From Litchfieldia salsa (GTDB lineage Bacteria; Bacillota; Bacilli; Bacillales; Bacillaceae_L), in contig NZ_FNJU01000005.1 in the NCBI RefSeq assembly GCF_900104555.1, positions 132,216-196,215 of the forward strand: a stretch of DNA of 64,000 nucleotides, given 5' to 3'. Every line of letters begins with the position of its first letter. The first letter of the stretch is position 1. This document shows, piece after piece, positions 1 to 9,493 of this stretch. The notes under the pieces were generated by a model. That model did no database searches and had not been told where the DNA came from. It saw nothing but the letters and a program-made list of their open reading frames with translations. The translations under genes and the position numbers were made by a program.

Positions 1-735
1 ATCATCTACTTCTAAAAGATTGATTTCGTTTTTCTCATGATTTGTTAGTTCAACAGACTGAATGACCTGTTGATCATGACTAGCCAGTAATTTTGTGATT
101 GTTGTATTGAAATAGCATTTAACAGAGCTATTTAACAATTGAGTAATTTGTGCTTCATGCCCTGATAATTGTTCCTTGCGATAAGTTAAATACACCTGTT
201 TCGCAATTGGCTCAAGTTCATTCGCCCAATCAATAGCAGAATTACCACCGCCAGAAACAATGACTGTTTTATCCTTGAAGTACTTAAGTGTTTTTACAGT
301 GTAATGTAAGTTAGACACCTCATACTTCTCCGCTCCTTCAATATCCAACTTCTGTGGCAATAAGATACCGCTACCGACTGCAACAATAACGGTCTTTGAT
401 AAATGCTCCTCTCCAGAAGCAGTCTTTAAAACAAAGATTCCATTCTCATCACGGAACATCGAAACAACTTTCTCATTTAAAACGACCTCTGGCTTGAATG
501 TCAAACCCTGTTTTACCAGTTGTTTTATAAGATTTTCTCCACTAATAGGTGTTTGACCACCAATATCCCAGATCATCTTCTCAGGATATATGTGGATTTT
601 TCCACCTAATTGTGGTTGGAATTCTATAATCTTCGTCTTCATTTCTCTTAATCCACTATAAAATGCTGAGTACAGTCCAGCAGGACCTCCACCAATAATT
701 GTTACGTCAAACAATTCTCTATTCTTACTATTCAT
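1..735 (-). CDS. ycgT: Ferredoxin--NADP reductase / thioredoxin reductase-like flavoprotein (YcgT type), 3' end outside window
   Basis: The first 245 codons are present and the gene runs off the left edge. Residues 15-20 (GGGPAG) are an FAD-binding Rossmann motif and GGGNSAID near residue 160 is the NADPH-binding motif. The two-nucleotide-domain layout without a CxxC redox pair between them fits the ferredoxin-NADP reductase subgroup (YumC/YcgT) rather than true thioredoxin reductase. The family is usually 330-350 aa, so about 90-100 residues are missing. The ATG has a good AAGGAGTGAG ribosome site. Two Fur boxes lie upstream, and ycgR-ycgQ follow as in B. subtilis, where ycgT is known to be Fur-controlled. 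The inferred role is electron supply for iron reduction or release. YumC is the alternative name; synteny favours YcgT. Confidence 0.85.
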   Translation of the reverse strand, partial: MNSKNRELFDVTIIGGGPAGLYSAFYSGLREMKTKIIEFQPQLGGKIHIYPEKMIWDIGGQTPISGENLIKQLVKQGLTFKPEVVLNEKVVSMFRDENGIFVLKTASGEEHLSKTVIVAVGSGILLPQKLDIEGAEKYEVSNLHYTVKTLKYFKDKTVIVSGGGNSAIDWANELEPIAKQVYLTYRKEQLSGHEAQITQLLNSSVKCYFNTTITKLLASHDQQVIQSVELTNHEKNEINLLEVDD

Positions 736-776
736 ACGTACTCACTCCTTATAGGGATTATTATAAAATTGTCGAT

Positions 777-791
777 TGACAATCATTCTCA
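777..791 (-). promoter_or_regulatory. Fur box (promoter-proximal)
   Basis: TGACAATCATTCTCA matches the 7-1-7 Fur consensus TGATAATNATTATCA at 13 of 15 positions. It sits about 40 bp before the reductase start codon, where a bound repressor would cover the promoter. Confidence 0.7.
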
Positions 792-820
792 ATTTTTCAT
801 AGTTACATTGTAGCCTATAA

Positions 821-835
821 TGATAATGATTATCA
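821..835 (-). promoter_or_regulatory. Fur box (perfect match, distal)
   Basis: TGATAATGATTATCA is an exact match to the Bacillus Fur consensus. Together with the weaker box about 44 bp away it marks the reductase gene as iron-repressed. Confidence 0.85.
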
Positions 836-902
836 ATACTATTTGAAAGTTTTTATTAGAATTTTCGAATACTTGAGGAAGGTTAATCTTTTTCTAAAAT
901 AA

Positions 903-1112
903 AAGGTTGTTTTCTCAAAGTTTGTTGTTTTCGACATAAAACATTGAAATGGTAGTTACAAGCAGGCTGAATACACGTAGACTCCTGCGGGATCAGTGGC
1001 CAAAGTGAGACCCCACAGGAGCTTAGCGACGAGGAGGCTCATTGGTCACCCGCCGGACGCGGAGTGTATTCAGCCTGCGGCTTTAGAAGCAACAATCCAT
1101 ATAAAAACCATA
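903..1112. repeat. MITE-like palindromic repeat, family A, copy 1
   Basis: This non-coding element of about 210 bp has outer ends resembling AGGCTGTTTTC/GAAAACAGCCT and a long inner palindrome (GCAGGCTGAATACACG ... GTATTCAGCCTGC) around a GC-rich core. Related copies lie near 5.9, 7.9, 35.2 and 41.6 kb. It fills the gap between ycgT and ycgQ and has no usable ORF. Confidence 0.85.
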
Positions 1113-1176
1113 TAAAAAAAAGCGAATTCCCCATAAGTATCAGCACTTATAGAAAAATCGCGTATAATATCAGTTA

Positions 1177-2139
1177 TTAATAATACTCATAAATATAAGG
1201 CTCTTTAGGTTGATCTATTAACTCTAACTCAGTAATTTGTAAGTATGGTAACGGCCAATCGTTATAGGTGATTTGAGAAATAGTACCCTTTGCTCTTACC
1301 CATTGATCATTTTCCAAGTCCTTGGTCATTTCTCCTGTTGATAATGTCCCATAAATAGACGCATCTGCTACACAGCAAGAAAGTCCAAATCTTGCTATAA
1401 CCACTTGATTTTCTGTAAAGTCTTCTTCTCGATAAATAAAACCAACAATTTCTAACTCTTTTCCGACAAACTGATCCACATTAACATCAATAATATTCAT
1501 GATTGGAATATACTTATCATCTTCTACTACAATCTTATCCTTTTGAAGAAGTTCTTCTTTTAATACATCGTAATATTCAGCAGGGGGTTCCTGTACCTCG
1601 AAGCCTTCTGGATGCTCTAACGGGGGCCCTTCAACACCTGCAATCTCTTGATCTAAATTCTCCATATATTCATCTGGGTTTTTTAAATATTCTTCTGCTC
1701 GTGATGTATCACTTTGTTCAAGTGCCTTAGCTTCTTCAGGACTAGGGGGCTTCGTATAAAGTCCTGAACCATACTTAATCCCTCTCTTTTCAATCACAGA
1801 ACTGTCTAATACATTATTAGAGAACATAAAGCCTGTGACTACTGGAATAATAAACAGAGAATAAAGAAGGATAGACTTTATTGATGAACCTTTCACATGG
1901 TGGTCTGCACCACAATCACAGTGGACGTCATCTACCTTTTTACTACCACTTCTCCAGATTTGTATAACTCCCATTAACAAGAAGGTTCCAGTTGCAAAAT
2001 AAATAAATGGCATCATTCTAGGTGCAATGAAATTGATGATATCACCATTTACAATCAACTTAAATAAAAGCATTGTAAATCCAATTAATATAATTCCACG
2101 AATGTACATGTGAAAATGTTGATCACGATTTATTTCCAT
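1177..2139 (-). CDS. ycgQ: YcgQ-family membrane protein (TIGR03943/UPF0703)
   Basis: This 320-aa protein has three N-terminal hydrophobic segments (about 13-30, 40-62 and 90-108). Between the second and third lies a His/Cys-rich HCDCGADHH motif (73-81) that looks able to bind metal. The C-terminal half is predicted extracytoplasmic, with a conserved-looking GLSCCVADA stretch. Overall it matches the YcgQ family, which is always found beside a YcgR/UPF0718 permease. The ATG has the ribosome site GGGGGGAG, and ycgR ends 15 bp upstream, so the two are one operon. The family's biochemical function is not established; a metal- or metalloid-linked role is only inference from the Cys/His motif and partner. 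Confidence 0.85.
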   Translation of the reverse strand: MEINRDQHFHMYIRGIILIGFTMLLFKLIVNGDIINFIAPRMMPFIYFATGTFLLMGVIQIWRSGSKKVDDVHCDCGADHHVKGSSIKSILLYSLFIIPVVTGFMFSNNVLDSSVIEKRGIKYGSGLYTKPPSPEEAKALEQSDTSRAEEYLKNPDEYMENLDQEIAGVEGPPLEHPEGFEVQEPPAEYYDVLKEELLQKDKIVVEDDKYIPIMNIIDVNVDQFVGKELEIVGFIYREEDFTENQVVIARFGLSCCVADASIYGTLSTGEMTKDLENDQWVRAKGTISQITYNDWPLPYLQITELELIDQPKEPYIYEYY

Positions 2140-2154
2140 ATTACTTACTCCCCC

Positions 2155-3165
2155 CTAAATAAACGTCATTTGCTGATAAATCAGAATAGCTAAAAAGACA
2201 ACAACTGTCACAACCACCATAAAGCAAATGACAAATCTAGCTTTAAAATAAGCAAATAGCATAATGGTATTCTTTAAATCTAACATTGGACCATACACTA
2301 AGAATGCAAGAATGGAACCTGTTGTAAAGGTATTTCCGAAGGAGGATGCAACAAATGCGTCCGCTTCCGAACATAAAGACAAAACATAGGCAAATCCCAT
2401 CATTACAAGCGGACCAAGTACTTCATTTGAACCAATCGCCTGTAATATGCTTCGATCAAGAAACGTCTGAAACAAGCTTGCTATAAAAGCCCCCATTATA
2501 AGGTACTTTCCCATATCGAAAAATTCATCACTTGCATGATAAAAAGTTGCTTTCAACTTATTTCCGCCTAGCACAGGTTCGGTATTCCTTTTTCCAGCTA
2601 TTTCTTCCATCGACCATTTTATCTGATCTTTATTCTTAAAGATCAGATAAAGAATCAGTCCTATAATGATTGATAATATAAACGCCAAGCCCATCCTTGC
2701 ATAAACAATCTCTTTATTCGATTGAAATGCATAATAGGTTGAAGCAAATACAACTGGATTTAAGATTGGAGCTCCGACTAAGAAAACAACTCCCACATGA
2801 AGTGGCATACCTTTCTTTATTAGTCGTCTAACAATGGGTACAATCGCACATTCACAAATTGGAAAGATTGCTCCCAAAAGCGCAGCAGGTATTAAAGCTG
2901 CAAATGGGTTCTTAGGAATGTATTTTTGTAACCATTGCTCAGATACAAATGTTTGTATCAAAGCTGATACAAACACACCCAACAGGATAAACGGAATAGC
3001 CTCTAACACGATACTTAGGAATATCGTATTTACATTAAGCCAATCTCTTGGGATATTAAATTTATTAAATGAAGATATATCTACAAAAAGAAACAAATAG
3101 ATGAATAGGACAATTAAGGCAAGTCCAATAAAATCTTTTACTATGGTCGAAAATGAACCCTTCAT
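2155..3165 (-). CDS. ycgR: YcgR-family permease (UPF0718, ArsP-like)
   Basis: This 336-aa integral membrane protein has about eight hydrophobic helices in two related halves. Hallmarks are an intramembrane FPICECAIVP motif in the first half and LCSEADAFVAS in the second, both typical of the ArsP/YraQ permease superfamily. Cys or polar residues in these helices are thought to line the transport path in that superfamily. It is the first gene of the ycgR-ycgQ pair, with ribosome site AAAGGAG 7 bp before ATG. ArsP relatives export methylarsenicals, but the substrate of YcgR itself is unknown. Confidence 0.85.
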   Translation of the reverse strand: MKGSFSTIVKDFIGLALIVLFIYLFLFVDISSFNKFNIPRDWLNVNTIFLSIVLEAIPFILLGVFVSALIQTFVSEQWLQKYIPKNPFAALIPAALLGAIFPICECAIVPIVRRLIKKGMPLHVGVVFLVGAPILNPVVFASTYYAFQSNKEIVYARMGLAFILSIIIGLILYLIFKNKDQIKWSMEEIAGKRNTEPVLGGNKLKATFYHASDEFFDMGKYLIMGAFIASLFQTFLDRSILQAIGSNEVLGPLVMMGFAYVLSLCSEADAFVASSFGNTFTTGSILAFLVYGPMLDLKNTIMLFAYFKARFVICFMVVVTVVVFLAILIYQQMTFI

Positions 3166-3217
3166 ATCTTACTCCTTTGTGTATATGCTGATCTAACGAT
3201 TCTCTAAACCCTTGAAG

Positions 3218-4564
3218 TTAATTTTTTACTAATCTAGTAAGTTTAGGAACAAACATCCATAAAAACATGGATCTTGAAAAACTGAAAAGGATAAATGCAA
3301 TCCATAATCCATGATTCCCAAAATAAGGAGTTAATCCCCAAAGAGAGATAAGAAACACGATTAAAGCAAGTGCAATCGAATTTCTAATTTCCTTTGCTCT
3401 TGCTGCTCCTGAAAATATGCCTTCTAATTGAAGTCCCCAAAAACCTACGAAAGGAAATACAATCATCCATATAAAAAATTGGATGCTAGTATCTCGAACC
3501 TCTGTTATTGTAGTAAACAATCCTACAATATCTTGATTCATCGATAATAATGTTAATGCTAGTATTGTTGCAGTAATGAATCCCCATTGTGCAGATAGAG
3601 TGATCACCCTACTAAAAAGTCTAGTGTTCTTTTCTCCAAACGCTCTACCTATGAGAATACTAGAAGCATTTGCTAAACCACCAAAAAAGTATGCCAAGAT
3701 ATATTGAATTTGAAGTAAGATTGCATTTGCAGCTAACGTGACTTCCCCCATACGTGCACCTTCTCTAGTAAATAAGAAAGTCATAGTTAACAAGCAAACG
3801 GTCCGAAGAAATAAATCTCGATTCATTTTTATCATTTTAACAAATGGAACAGGATCAAAGATTGATCGAAGAAGTGCAGGTGAAAAATTTATATATCCCC
3901 CTCTACTAATAAGGATAAATGCAAATATAACAGCACTGATTTCAGAAATTAAGGTTGCACTAGCAACTCCTTTTACCCCATAACCTAAACCAATTACAAA
4001 TAATATATCAAGGATGATATTCAACCCATTCATAAAAAGTTGAATGTACAACGTCTCTCTTACCTTTGACATTCCCATCATCCAGCCAATCAGAACATAA
4101 CTAGCCAACGTAAATGGTGCACCCCAAATTCGAATATAGAAATAGTCTTTTACCTGGTCTGCTACTGACTCACTTGTTCCCATCATTGAAACTGTTACAT
4201 GTAATATAGGATATTGTACTAGAATAAAAAAGAAACCCATAACAATGGCGATGGATAAAGGTCGGAAGAATGACAGTGATCGTTCGTTTACATTTTTTGA
4301 ACCTTCAGCTTGTGCAGTAAAACTAGTCGTACTCACTCGCAGAAAGCCAAATAACCAATACATAATATTGAAAATGAGTGCACCAATCGCAACTCCACCT
4401 ATCATACTAGGTTCTGCTAATCTACCTACCACTGCTGTATCTACTGCACCTAATATAGGGGTTGAGAGTCCTGAGATAATCAAAGGAAAGGCTAGGAGAA
4501 GATAGCTTTTATGAGTGATTTCGGTGTTATTATTTTGAAGGTCTTTGATGGCTGCTTGTTTCAT
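3218..4564 (-). CDS. MATE-family multidrug efflux transporter (DinF-like)
   Basis: This 448-aa polytopic protein has about twelve transmembrane helices arranged as two homologous halves. The first membrane segment carries a DTAVVGRL motif typical of the DinF branch of MATE transporters, which exchange cationic drugs or metabolites for Na+ or H+. Length is normal for the family. The ATG has GGGAG 8 bp upstream. It lies 52 bp upstream of ycgR on the same strand, so readthrough is possible, but no functional link is implied. The substrate cannot be told from sequence. Confidence 0.85.
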   Translation of the reverse strand: MKQAAIKDLQNNNTEITHKSYLLLAFPLIISGLSTPILGAVDTAVVGRLAEPSMIGGVAIGALIFNIMYWLFGFLRVSTTSFTAQAEGSKNVNERSLSFFRPLSIAIVMGFFFILVQYPILHVTVSMMGTSESVADQVKDYFYIRIWGAPFTLASYVLIGWMMGMSKVRETLYIQLFMNGLNIILDILFVIGLGYGVKGVASATLISEISAVIFAFILISRGGYINFSPALLRSIFDPVPFVKMIKMNRDLFLRTVCLLTMTFLFTREGARMGEVTLAANAILLQIQYILAYFFGGLANASSILIGRAFGEKNTRLFSRVITLSAQWGFITATILALTLLSMNQDIVGLFTTITEVRDTSIQFFIWMIVFPFVGFWGLQLEGIFSGAARAKEIRNSIALALIVFLISLWGLTPYFGNHGLWIAFILFSFSRSMFLWMFVPKLTRLVKN

Positions 4565-4781
4565 ATTAATTCTCCCAATTTCTATGTGTTTGAACTTTCA
4601 TTCTTTAGTGTCGTTGATGTTCGTAATCATTACGATTTAAAAACCAAACTTTTACAGATAATACTTAGTGTAACTAGGAATGAATACGACCTTTATCATA
4701 TATAAAATAGGGAATGAAATCAACCTTTATTTTATCTTCATCATATAAGCGACTCCCCCCTTGAGAAGCCGCTCTTTTAAC

Positions 4782-5789
4782 CTATCTATTTATCATAGAT
4801 AATGAATTCTTCATTTCTTCAACTGTCTCTATCTCAAAACCTAAATCATGGAGCATCTTATAATCTTCCAGTTCCTCTTGTCCGGAGGTTGTTAAGTAAT
4901 TACCAACAAAGATCGAATTCGCTGCAAATAATCCTAGTGGTTGTAAAGATCTAAGATTTACCTCTCTTCCACCCGAAATTCGAATTTCCTTTGTTGGGTT
5001 AATAAATCGGAATAGCGCTAAAACCTTTAGACAATAAAGAGGACTAAGCTCATTTGTTCCTTCTAAAGGTGTACCATCAATAGCGTGTAGAAAATTAACT
5101 GGAATAGAATCTGCATCAAGTGCTTTTAAGCTTCGTGCTATATCAATTACATCTTGTTTAGTTTCCTTCATTCCTACAATTACACCTGAGCATGGTGACA
5201 ATCCTGCATCTTTAGCCAACTCTACTGTAGTAACACGATCATCATACGAATGAGATGTGGTTATGTTGTCGTGGTTACTTTTTGAGGTGTTCAGATTATG
5301 ATTGTACCGATCAACACCTGCATCTTTTAAACGTTTCGCTTGATTTGGATTCAAAATTCCAAGACAAGCACAAATTTTCAGTCCGTATGTTTTCTTAATA
5401 TCTAAGACAGCATCTACCACTTGGTCTACTTCTTTATTAGATGGCCCTCTCCCACTTGCCACAATACAATATGTTCCTATATTTAAATCATGTGCTCGCT
5501 TTGCTCCTTCAATAAGTTTTTCCTTAGTTAACATCTTATATGATTCAATTGGTGCTTCTGATACTCGGGATTGTGAGCAGTAACCACAGTTTTCAGGACA
5601 TAATCCAGATTTTGCATTAATAATCATATTAAGCTTTACTTTCCTACCAAAATAATGCTTTCGAATATGAAAAGCTGCATGCATTAGCAACAATATATCA
5701 TCATCAGAGCATGTTAAAATTGACAGTGCCTCCACATCTGATAGTTCCTCTTCTTGTATAACTCGGTTTGCAAGATTCATCCATTCCAT
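4782..5789 (-). CDS. bioB: Biotin synthase
   Basis: BioB is a radical-SAM enzyme that inserts sulfur into dethiobiotin. The protein is nearly collinear with B. subtilis BioB. The radical-SAM cysteines are C64, C68 and C71 (CPENCGYC), and the second-cluster region ([15 protein letters not shown] and the Arg in IRISGG) is present. An in-frame ATG 51 bp further upstream exists, but it lies inside the BirA operator and lacks a ribosome site. The ATG used here has CTGGAGG 8 bp ahead and gives 335 aa, the usual length. No other biotin genes are adjacent, so bioB stands alone here. Control by BirA is supported by the operator upstream. Confidence 0.95.
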   Translation of the reverse strand: MEWMNLANRVIQEEELSDVEALSILTCSDDDILLLMHAAFHIRKHYFGRKVKLNMIINAKSGLCPENCGYCSQSRVSEAPIESYKMLTKEKLIEGAKRAHDLNIGTYCIVASGRGPSNKEVDQVVDAVLDIKKTYGLKICACLGILNPNQAKRLKDAGVDRYNHNLNTSKSNHDNITTSHSYDDRVTTVELAKDAGLSPCSGVIVGMKETKQDVIDIARSLKALDADSIPVNFLHAIDGTPLEGTNELSPLYCLKVLALFRFINPTKEIRISGGREVNLRSLQPLGLFAANSIFVGNYLTTSGQEELEDYKMLHDLGFEIETVEEMKNSLSMINR

Positions 5790-5829
5790 CACAATACCTC
5801 CAGTTAATTCCTTGTTTCCCACGTTTTGT

Positions 5830-5875
5830 ATGTAAACCATTTATAATTTTAAGTTAACATATTTAGAGGTGTCAA
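5830..5875 (-). promoter_or_regulatory. bioB promoter with overlapping BirA operator
   Basis: On the minus strand, TTGACA and TAAAAT with an 18-bp spacer form a sigma-A promoter. An interrupted palindrome, ATGTTAACT-N13-GGTTTACAT (5830-5860), resembles the Firmicute BirA box (TTGTTAACC-N-GGTTAACAA) and covers the -10 region, so biotinylated BirA would block transcription. Confidence 0.75.
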
Positions 5876-5896
5876 TAGATTTTTATACTAAAAAAG

Positions 5897-6108
5897 AAGG
5901 CTGTTTTCTAAAATTTAGTTGTTTTAGACATAAAACATTGAAGTGGTAGTTTCAAGCAGGCTGAATACACGTAGACTCCTGCTCATACCAGTGGCCAAAG
6001 TGAGACCCCACAGGAGCATTCGCGACGAGGAGGCTCACTGGTCACCCGCCGGACGCGGAGTGTATTCAGCCTGCGGATTTCAAAGCAACAATCTATACGA
6101 AAACAGCT
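5897..6108. repeat. MITE-like palindromic repeat, family A, copy 2
   Basis: This is a full-length copy in the same orientation as copy 1. Both outer ends are clear: AAGGCTGTTTTC at the left and GAAAACAGCT at the right. It fills the space between the bioB promoter and the RNase J terminator. Confidence 0.85.
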
Positions 6109-6109
6109 A

Positions 6110-6162
6110 AAAAGAAAGAGGAGGTCCTTGGGCTGGATTAACGCCCTAGGACCTCCTCTTTT
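6110..6162 (-). terminator. Rho-independent terminator of the RNase J gene
   Basis: A hairpin of about 18 bp (AAAGAGGAGGTCCT.. pairing with ..AGGACCTCCTCTTT) is followed on the minus strand by CTTTCTTTTT. The loop is TGGATTAAC. Confidence 0.85.
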
Positions 6163-6176
6163 ATCATGTAGTATGA

Positions 6177-7844
6177 CTAAACTTCGATAATAATAGGAAG
6201 AATCATTGGTTTTTTTCTTGTTTGTTTGAATATATGTTGTCCTACAGATTTTCTCACATTTTGTTTTATTTCATTCCATTGATATTTGTTCTCACCTTTT
6301 ATCTCTGATACTGTCTTTTTTATTAGGCGATTCACATCTTTAAGTAGCTCTTCTGATTCTTTTGCATATACAAACCCACGGGTTATCGTATCTGGTTCAG
6401 AAATCAATCTACGTTCTCTTTTACTCATTGTTAAAACAATAACAAGCATTCCATCTTCTGAAAGCTGTTTTCGATCACGTAGAACAATTTCTCCTACATC
6501 CCCCGCTGCAACTCCATCAACATACGTATTGCCAGTCGGAATATTTCTTGTTTGTGTAGCTACTTTATTCTTTATATCAAGAACATCTCCATTATTTATA
6601 AGAAATGTGTTACCTTCCTCTACTCCTACGGATTCAGCTAACTCTCGGTGTAAATGTAGCATTCTGTATTCTCCATGAATCGGTACAAAATAAGTTGGCC
6701 TCATTAAGGTAAGCATCAGTTTCAAATCCTCTTGATAACCGTGACCAGAAACATGCATCCCTTTTCCAGAACCGTAAATCACTTTAGCTCCTAATGTAAA
6801 TAAATTATCAACAATTTTTGTGACATTACGCTCATTCCCAGGAATCGGTCCTGCTGCAAAGATTACGGTATCCTCAGGGAGTATTTCTACACCACGAAAG
6901 TTGCCAGTCGATAAACGAGCAAGCGCAGCATTGGGCTCTCCTTGACTCCCTGTACAAAGTACAGCAACTTGTTCAGGAGGTAACTCATTGATTTGATCTT
7001 GCTCTATTAACATACCTTCAGGTACATTTAAGTACCCTCTCTCCATTGCAATATCAACGACATTTAACATACTTCTTCCAAGTAATGCTAATTTGCGATT
7101 CGTTATATGACATGCATCAACAACCTGTTGCACACGATGAATATTGGAAGCAAATGTTGACAGGATTACTTTTCGTTTTGCTTTTCTAAATGCCTCTAAA
7201 ACGTGATCTCCTACCATTTGCTCTGTTGGTGTTAAACCTGGCCGCTCAGCATTCGTACTCTCAGAGATAAGAAGTAATACCCCTTCTCTACCGATTTCCG
7301 CCATTTTGTGAATATCAGAGTGTTCATTTCCGGCGGGTGTCAAATCAAACTTAAAGTCCCCAGTATGTACAATCTTTCCTTCTGGAGTAGTAAAGACGAT
7401 ACCTAAACAATCAGGAATACTATGACTTACTTTAAAGAAATTCACACTGATCTCGTCAAAATTTAATTCAGAATCTCTATTTATTTCAACTAATTCTGTG
7501 TCTCTAAGTAGTTTGTGCTCATCCAACTTTAATTCGATCAAGCCTAAAGTGAACCTGGTTGCATAAACTGGTACATTCATTTTTTTCAAAAAGTATGGGA
7601 TTCCACCGATATGATCCTCATGGCCATGTGTGACTATCAATGCTTTAATTCTGTCTTTATTTTCTTGTAGATAGGACATATCTGGAATAATTAAGTCAAC
7701 TCCCAATAAACTTTCATCAGGAAATTTATTGCCACAATCAATCACAATGATTTTATCACCATATTCAATTGCATACATGTTCTTACCAATTTCGTGTAAT
7801 CCTCCCAATGCAAAGAAGGATAATGAGGCTTCATGTTTACTCAA
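6177..7844 (-). CDS. Ribonuclease J family protein (probably an extra paralogue)
   Basis: This 555-aa metallo-beta-lactamase/beta-CASP ribonuclease has the zinc motif HGHEDHIGG (H73, H75, D77, H78) intact, plus the beta-CASP motif region and the C-terminal domain ending in KPMILPIIIEV. RNase J enzymes cut RNA endonucleolytically and degrade it 5' to 3'. Length equals that of both B. subtilis RNase J1 and J2. It differs from J1 as I recall it in many places, and the short rpoY (ykzG) gene that normally precedes rnjA is absent. It may therefore be a third paralogue rather than J1. The start is TTG with an excellent AGGAGGAATTTAAT site. It appears monocistronic. Confidence 0.85.
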   Translation of the reverse strand: MSKHEASLSFFALGGLHEIGKNMYAIEYGDKIIVIDCGNKFPDESLLGVDLIIPDMSYLQENKDRIKALIVTHGHEDHIGGIPYFLKKMNVPVYATRFTLGLIELKLDEHKLLRDTELVEINRDSELNFDEISVNFFKVSHSIPDCLGIVFTTPEGKIVHTGDFKFDLTPAGNEHSDIHKMAEIGREGVLLLISESTNAERPGLTPTEQMVGDHVLEAFRKAKRKVILSTFASNIHRVQQVVDACHITNRKLALLGRSMLNVVDIAMERGYLNVPEGMLIEQDQINELPPEQVAVLCTGSQGEPNAALARLSTGNFRGVEILPEDTVIFAAGPIPGNERNVTKIVDNLFTLGAKVIYGSGKGMHVSGHGYQEDLKLMLTLMRPTYFVPIHGEYRMLHLHRELAESVGVEEGNTFLINNGDVLDIKNKVATQTRNIPTGNTYVDGVAAGDVGEIVLRDRKQLSEDGMLVIVLTMSKRERRLISEPDTITRGFVYAKESEELLKDVNRLIKKTVSEIKGENKYQWNEIKQNVRKSVGQHIFKQTRKKPMILPIIIEV

Positions 7845-7911
7845 ATTAAATTCCTCCTACTTTAATAAACTACAAATAGTATGCCCATATCCTAGTTGTG
7901 TAATTACAATT

Positions 7912-8113
7912 GGTCGTTTTCGTCTTTTAAAGCCGCAGGCTGAATACACTTCCCGTCCGGCGGGTGACCAGTGAGCCTCCTCGTCGCTACGGCTCCTGCG
8001 GGGTCTCACTTTGGCCACTAGTCCCGCAGGAGTCTACGTGTATTCAGCCTGCTTGTAACAAAACCATTTCAATGTTTTATGTCTCAAACAACAAAATTTG
8101 AGAAAATATCCTT
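7912..8113. repeat. MITE-like palindromic repeat, family A, copy 3 (inverted)
   Basis: This copy is in the opposite orientation to copies 1 and 2: the GCAGGCTGAATACAC arms flank a GGTCTCACTTTGGCCA core. The outer end near 8100 is recognisable (TTGAGAAAATATCCTT), while the other end is decayed. It lies between the divergent RNase J and guaC genes. Confidence 0.8.
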
Positions 8114-8160
8114 CCAATTCGAACCATCTTACTTAAACAGATGAATATATTAACAATTCT

Positions 8161-8189
8161 TTGACATACTGAAAGAAAAAATGTACGTT
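8161..8189 (+). promoter_or_regulatory. Candidate guaC promoter
   Basis: TTGACA and TACGTT are spaced 17 bp apart and lie about 45 bp before the guaC start. The -35 is perfect and the -10 is poor, so this is tentative. Confidence 0.45.
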
Positions 8190-8232
8190 ACCTATGGTTG
8201 CCATTTTTTTAGAAAGCTAGGGGGGAAGATTC

Positions 8233-9216
8233 GTGGAAAATGTATTTGATTATGAAGATATTCAATTAATTCCAGCAAAAAGTATAGTTAATAGCCGAAC
8301 TGAGTGTGATACATCAGTCACCTTTGGGAGTCATACCTTTAAGTTACCTGTTGTCCCGGCAAACATGCAGACAATCATTGATGAAAAGATTGCAGTTTAT
8401 TTAGCTGAAAAGGGTTATTTTTATATCATGCATCGCTTTGAGCCTGAAAAGCGGTTAACATTTGTAAAAGAGATGAAAGCAAAAGGGTTATACTCGTCAA
8501 TAAGTGTAGGAGTAAAAGAAGAAGAATATCAATTTATACAAGAATTAGCAGAGCAAGGCATTACCCCTGAGTACATTACAATAGATATTGCACATGGTCA
8601 TTCAAATGCGGTCATTAAAATGATCCAACATATTAAGAAATACATACCTGGAAGCTTTGTAATTGCTGGGAATGTCGGAACTCCTGAGGCAGTGAGAGAA
8701 CTAGAACATGCTGGTGCAGATGCTACAAAGGTAGGAATTGGACCTGGAAAGGTTTGTATAACTAAAATTAAAACAGGATTTGGCACAGGCGGCTGGCAAC
8801 TAGCTGCTCTACGTTGGTGTGCAAAGGCAGCAAGTAAGCCTATTATCGCTGATGGGGGTATTCGTACACATGGTGACATTGCTAAATCGGTTAGATTTGG
8901 TGCATCCATGGTGATGATTGGATCGTTATTCGCAGGTCACGAAGAATCTCCTGGTGTCACAATCGAACAAGATGGAAAACTATACAAGGAATACTTTGGT
9001 TCGGCTTCAGAATACCAAAAAGGTGAAAGAAAAAATGTTGAAGGTAAGAAGATGTTAGTCGAGCACAACGGATCATTGGAAGAAACATTGAAAGAAATGG
9101 AACAAGACCTTCAATCCTCTATCTCTTACTCCGGAGGAAACAAGCTTGACGCAATACGTCATGTGGATTATGTGGTTGTAAAGAATTCAATCTTTAATGG
9201 AGATAAAACCTATTAG
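8233..9216 (+). CDS. guaC: GMP reductase
   Basis: GMP reductase converts GMP to IMP with NADPH, releasing ammonia, in purine salvage. The 327-aa protein has the IMPDH/GMPR TIM-barrel fold. The catalytic cysteine is C175 in GPGKVCITK, followed by the substrate loop [13 protein letters not shown] and the phosphate-binding [11 protein letters not shown]. The usual IMPDH CBS insert is absent, which separates GuaC from GuaB. The start is GTG with a strong AGGGGGGAAGATTC site. It stands alone on the plus strand. I saw no riboswitch in its leader. Confidence 0.95.
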   Translation: MENVFDYEDIQLIPAKSIVNSRTECDTSVTFGSHTFKLPVVPANMQTIIDEKIAVYLAEKGYFYIMHRFEPEKRLTFVKEMKAKGLYSSISVGVKEEEYQFIQELAEQGITPEYITIDIAHGHSNAVIKMIQHIKKYIPGSFVIAGNVGTPEAVRELEHAGADATKVGIGPGKVCITKIKTGFGTGGWQLAALRWCAKAASKPIIADGGIRTHGDIAKSVRFGASMVMIGSLFAGHEESPGVTIEQDGKLYKEYFGSASEYQKGERKNVEGKKMLVEHNGSLEETLKEMEQDLQSSISYSGGNKLDAIRHVDYVVVKNSIFNGDKTY

Positions 9217-9250
9217 TTTTAAAGTGCGTAAGAATTCAAAAATCATATGA

Positions 9251-9491
9251 AAGAGACTGGGACAAATGTGTTTTAACTAGGTGATAATCCGAATATTCAT
9301 AAAATGGTATAGAAACACCGCTCCTGAAATATACTTCGCTTCCCGCGGGAAGCTGGTGAGCCTCCTCGCGCTTCGCACTGCGGGGTCTCACCGTTGCTTT
9401 TCATCCCGCAGGAGTCTACGTATATTTCATCCGCTAAAGTTACTAATTTATTCGGAATTCTGTTAAACACTTTAGTTTTGTCCTAGTCTCA
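9251..9491. repeat. Palindromic intergenic repeat, family B
   Basis: This element is bounded by the inverted ends AGACTGGGACAAA and TTTGTCCTAGTCT. It contains inner arms (GAAATATACTTCG ... CGTATATTTC) around a GC-rich core that shares GTGAGCCTCCTCG and CCCGCAGGAGTCTACG with family A. An open frame of 61 codons inside it is not a gene. Confidence 0.75.
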
Positions 9492-9493
9492 TA

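Noticed and set aside
5790-5840. Longer bioB start at 5840
   Set aside because: No ribosome site, lies within the BirA operator, and adds residues not found in the family.
9281-9466. 61-codon open frame in the gap after guaC
   Set aside because: Lies wholly inside palindromic repeat family B and shows no family features.
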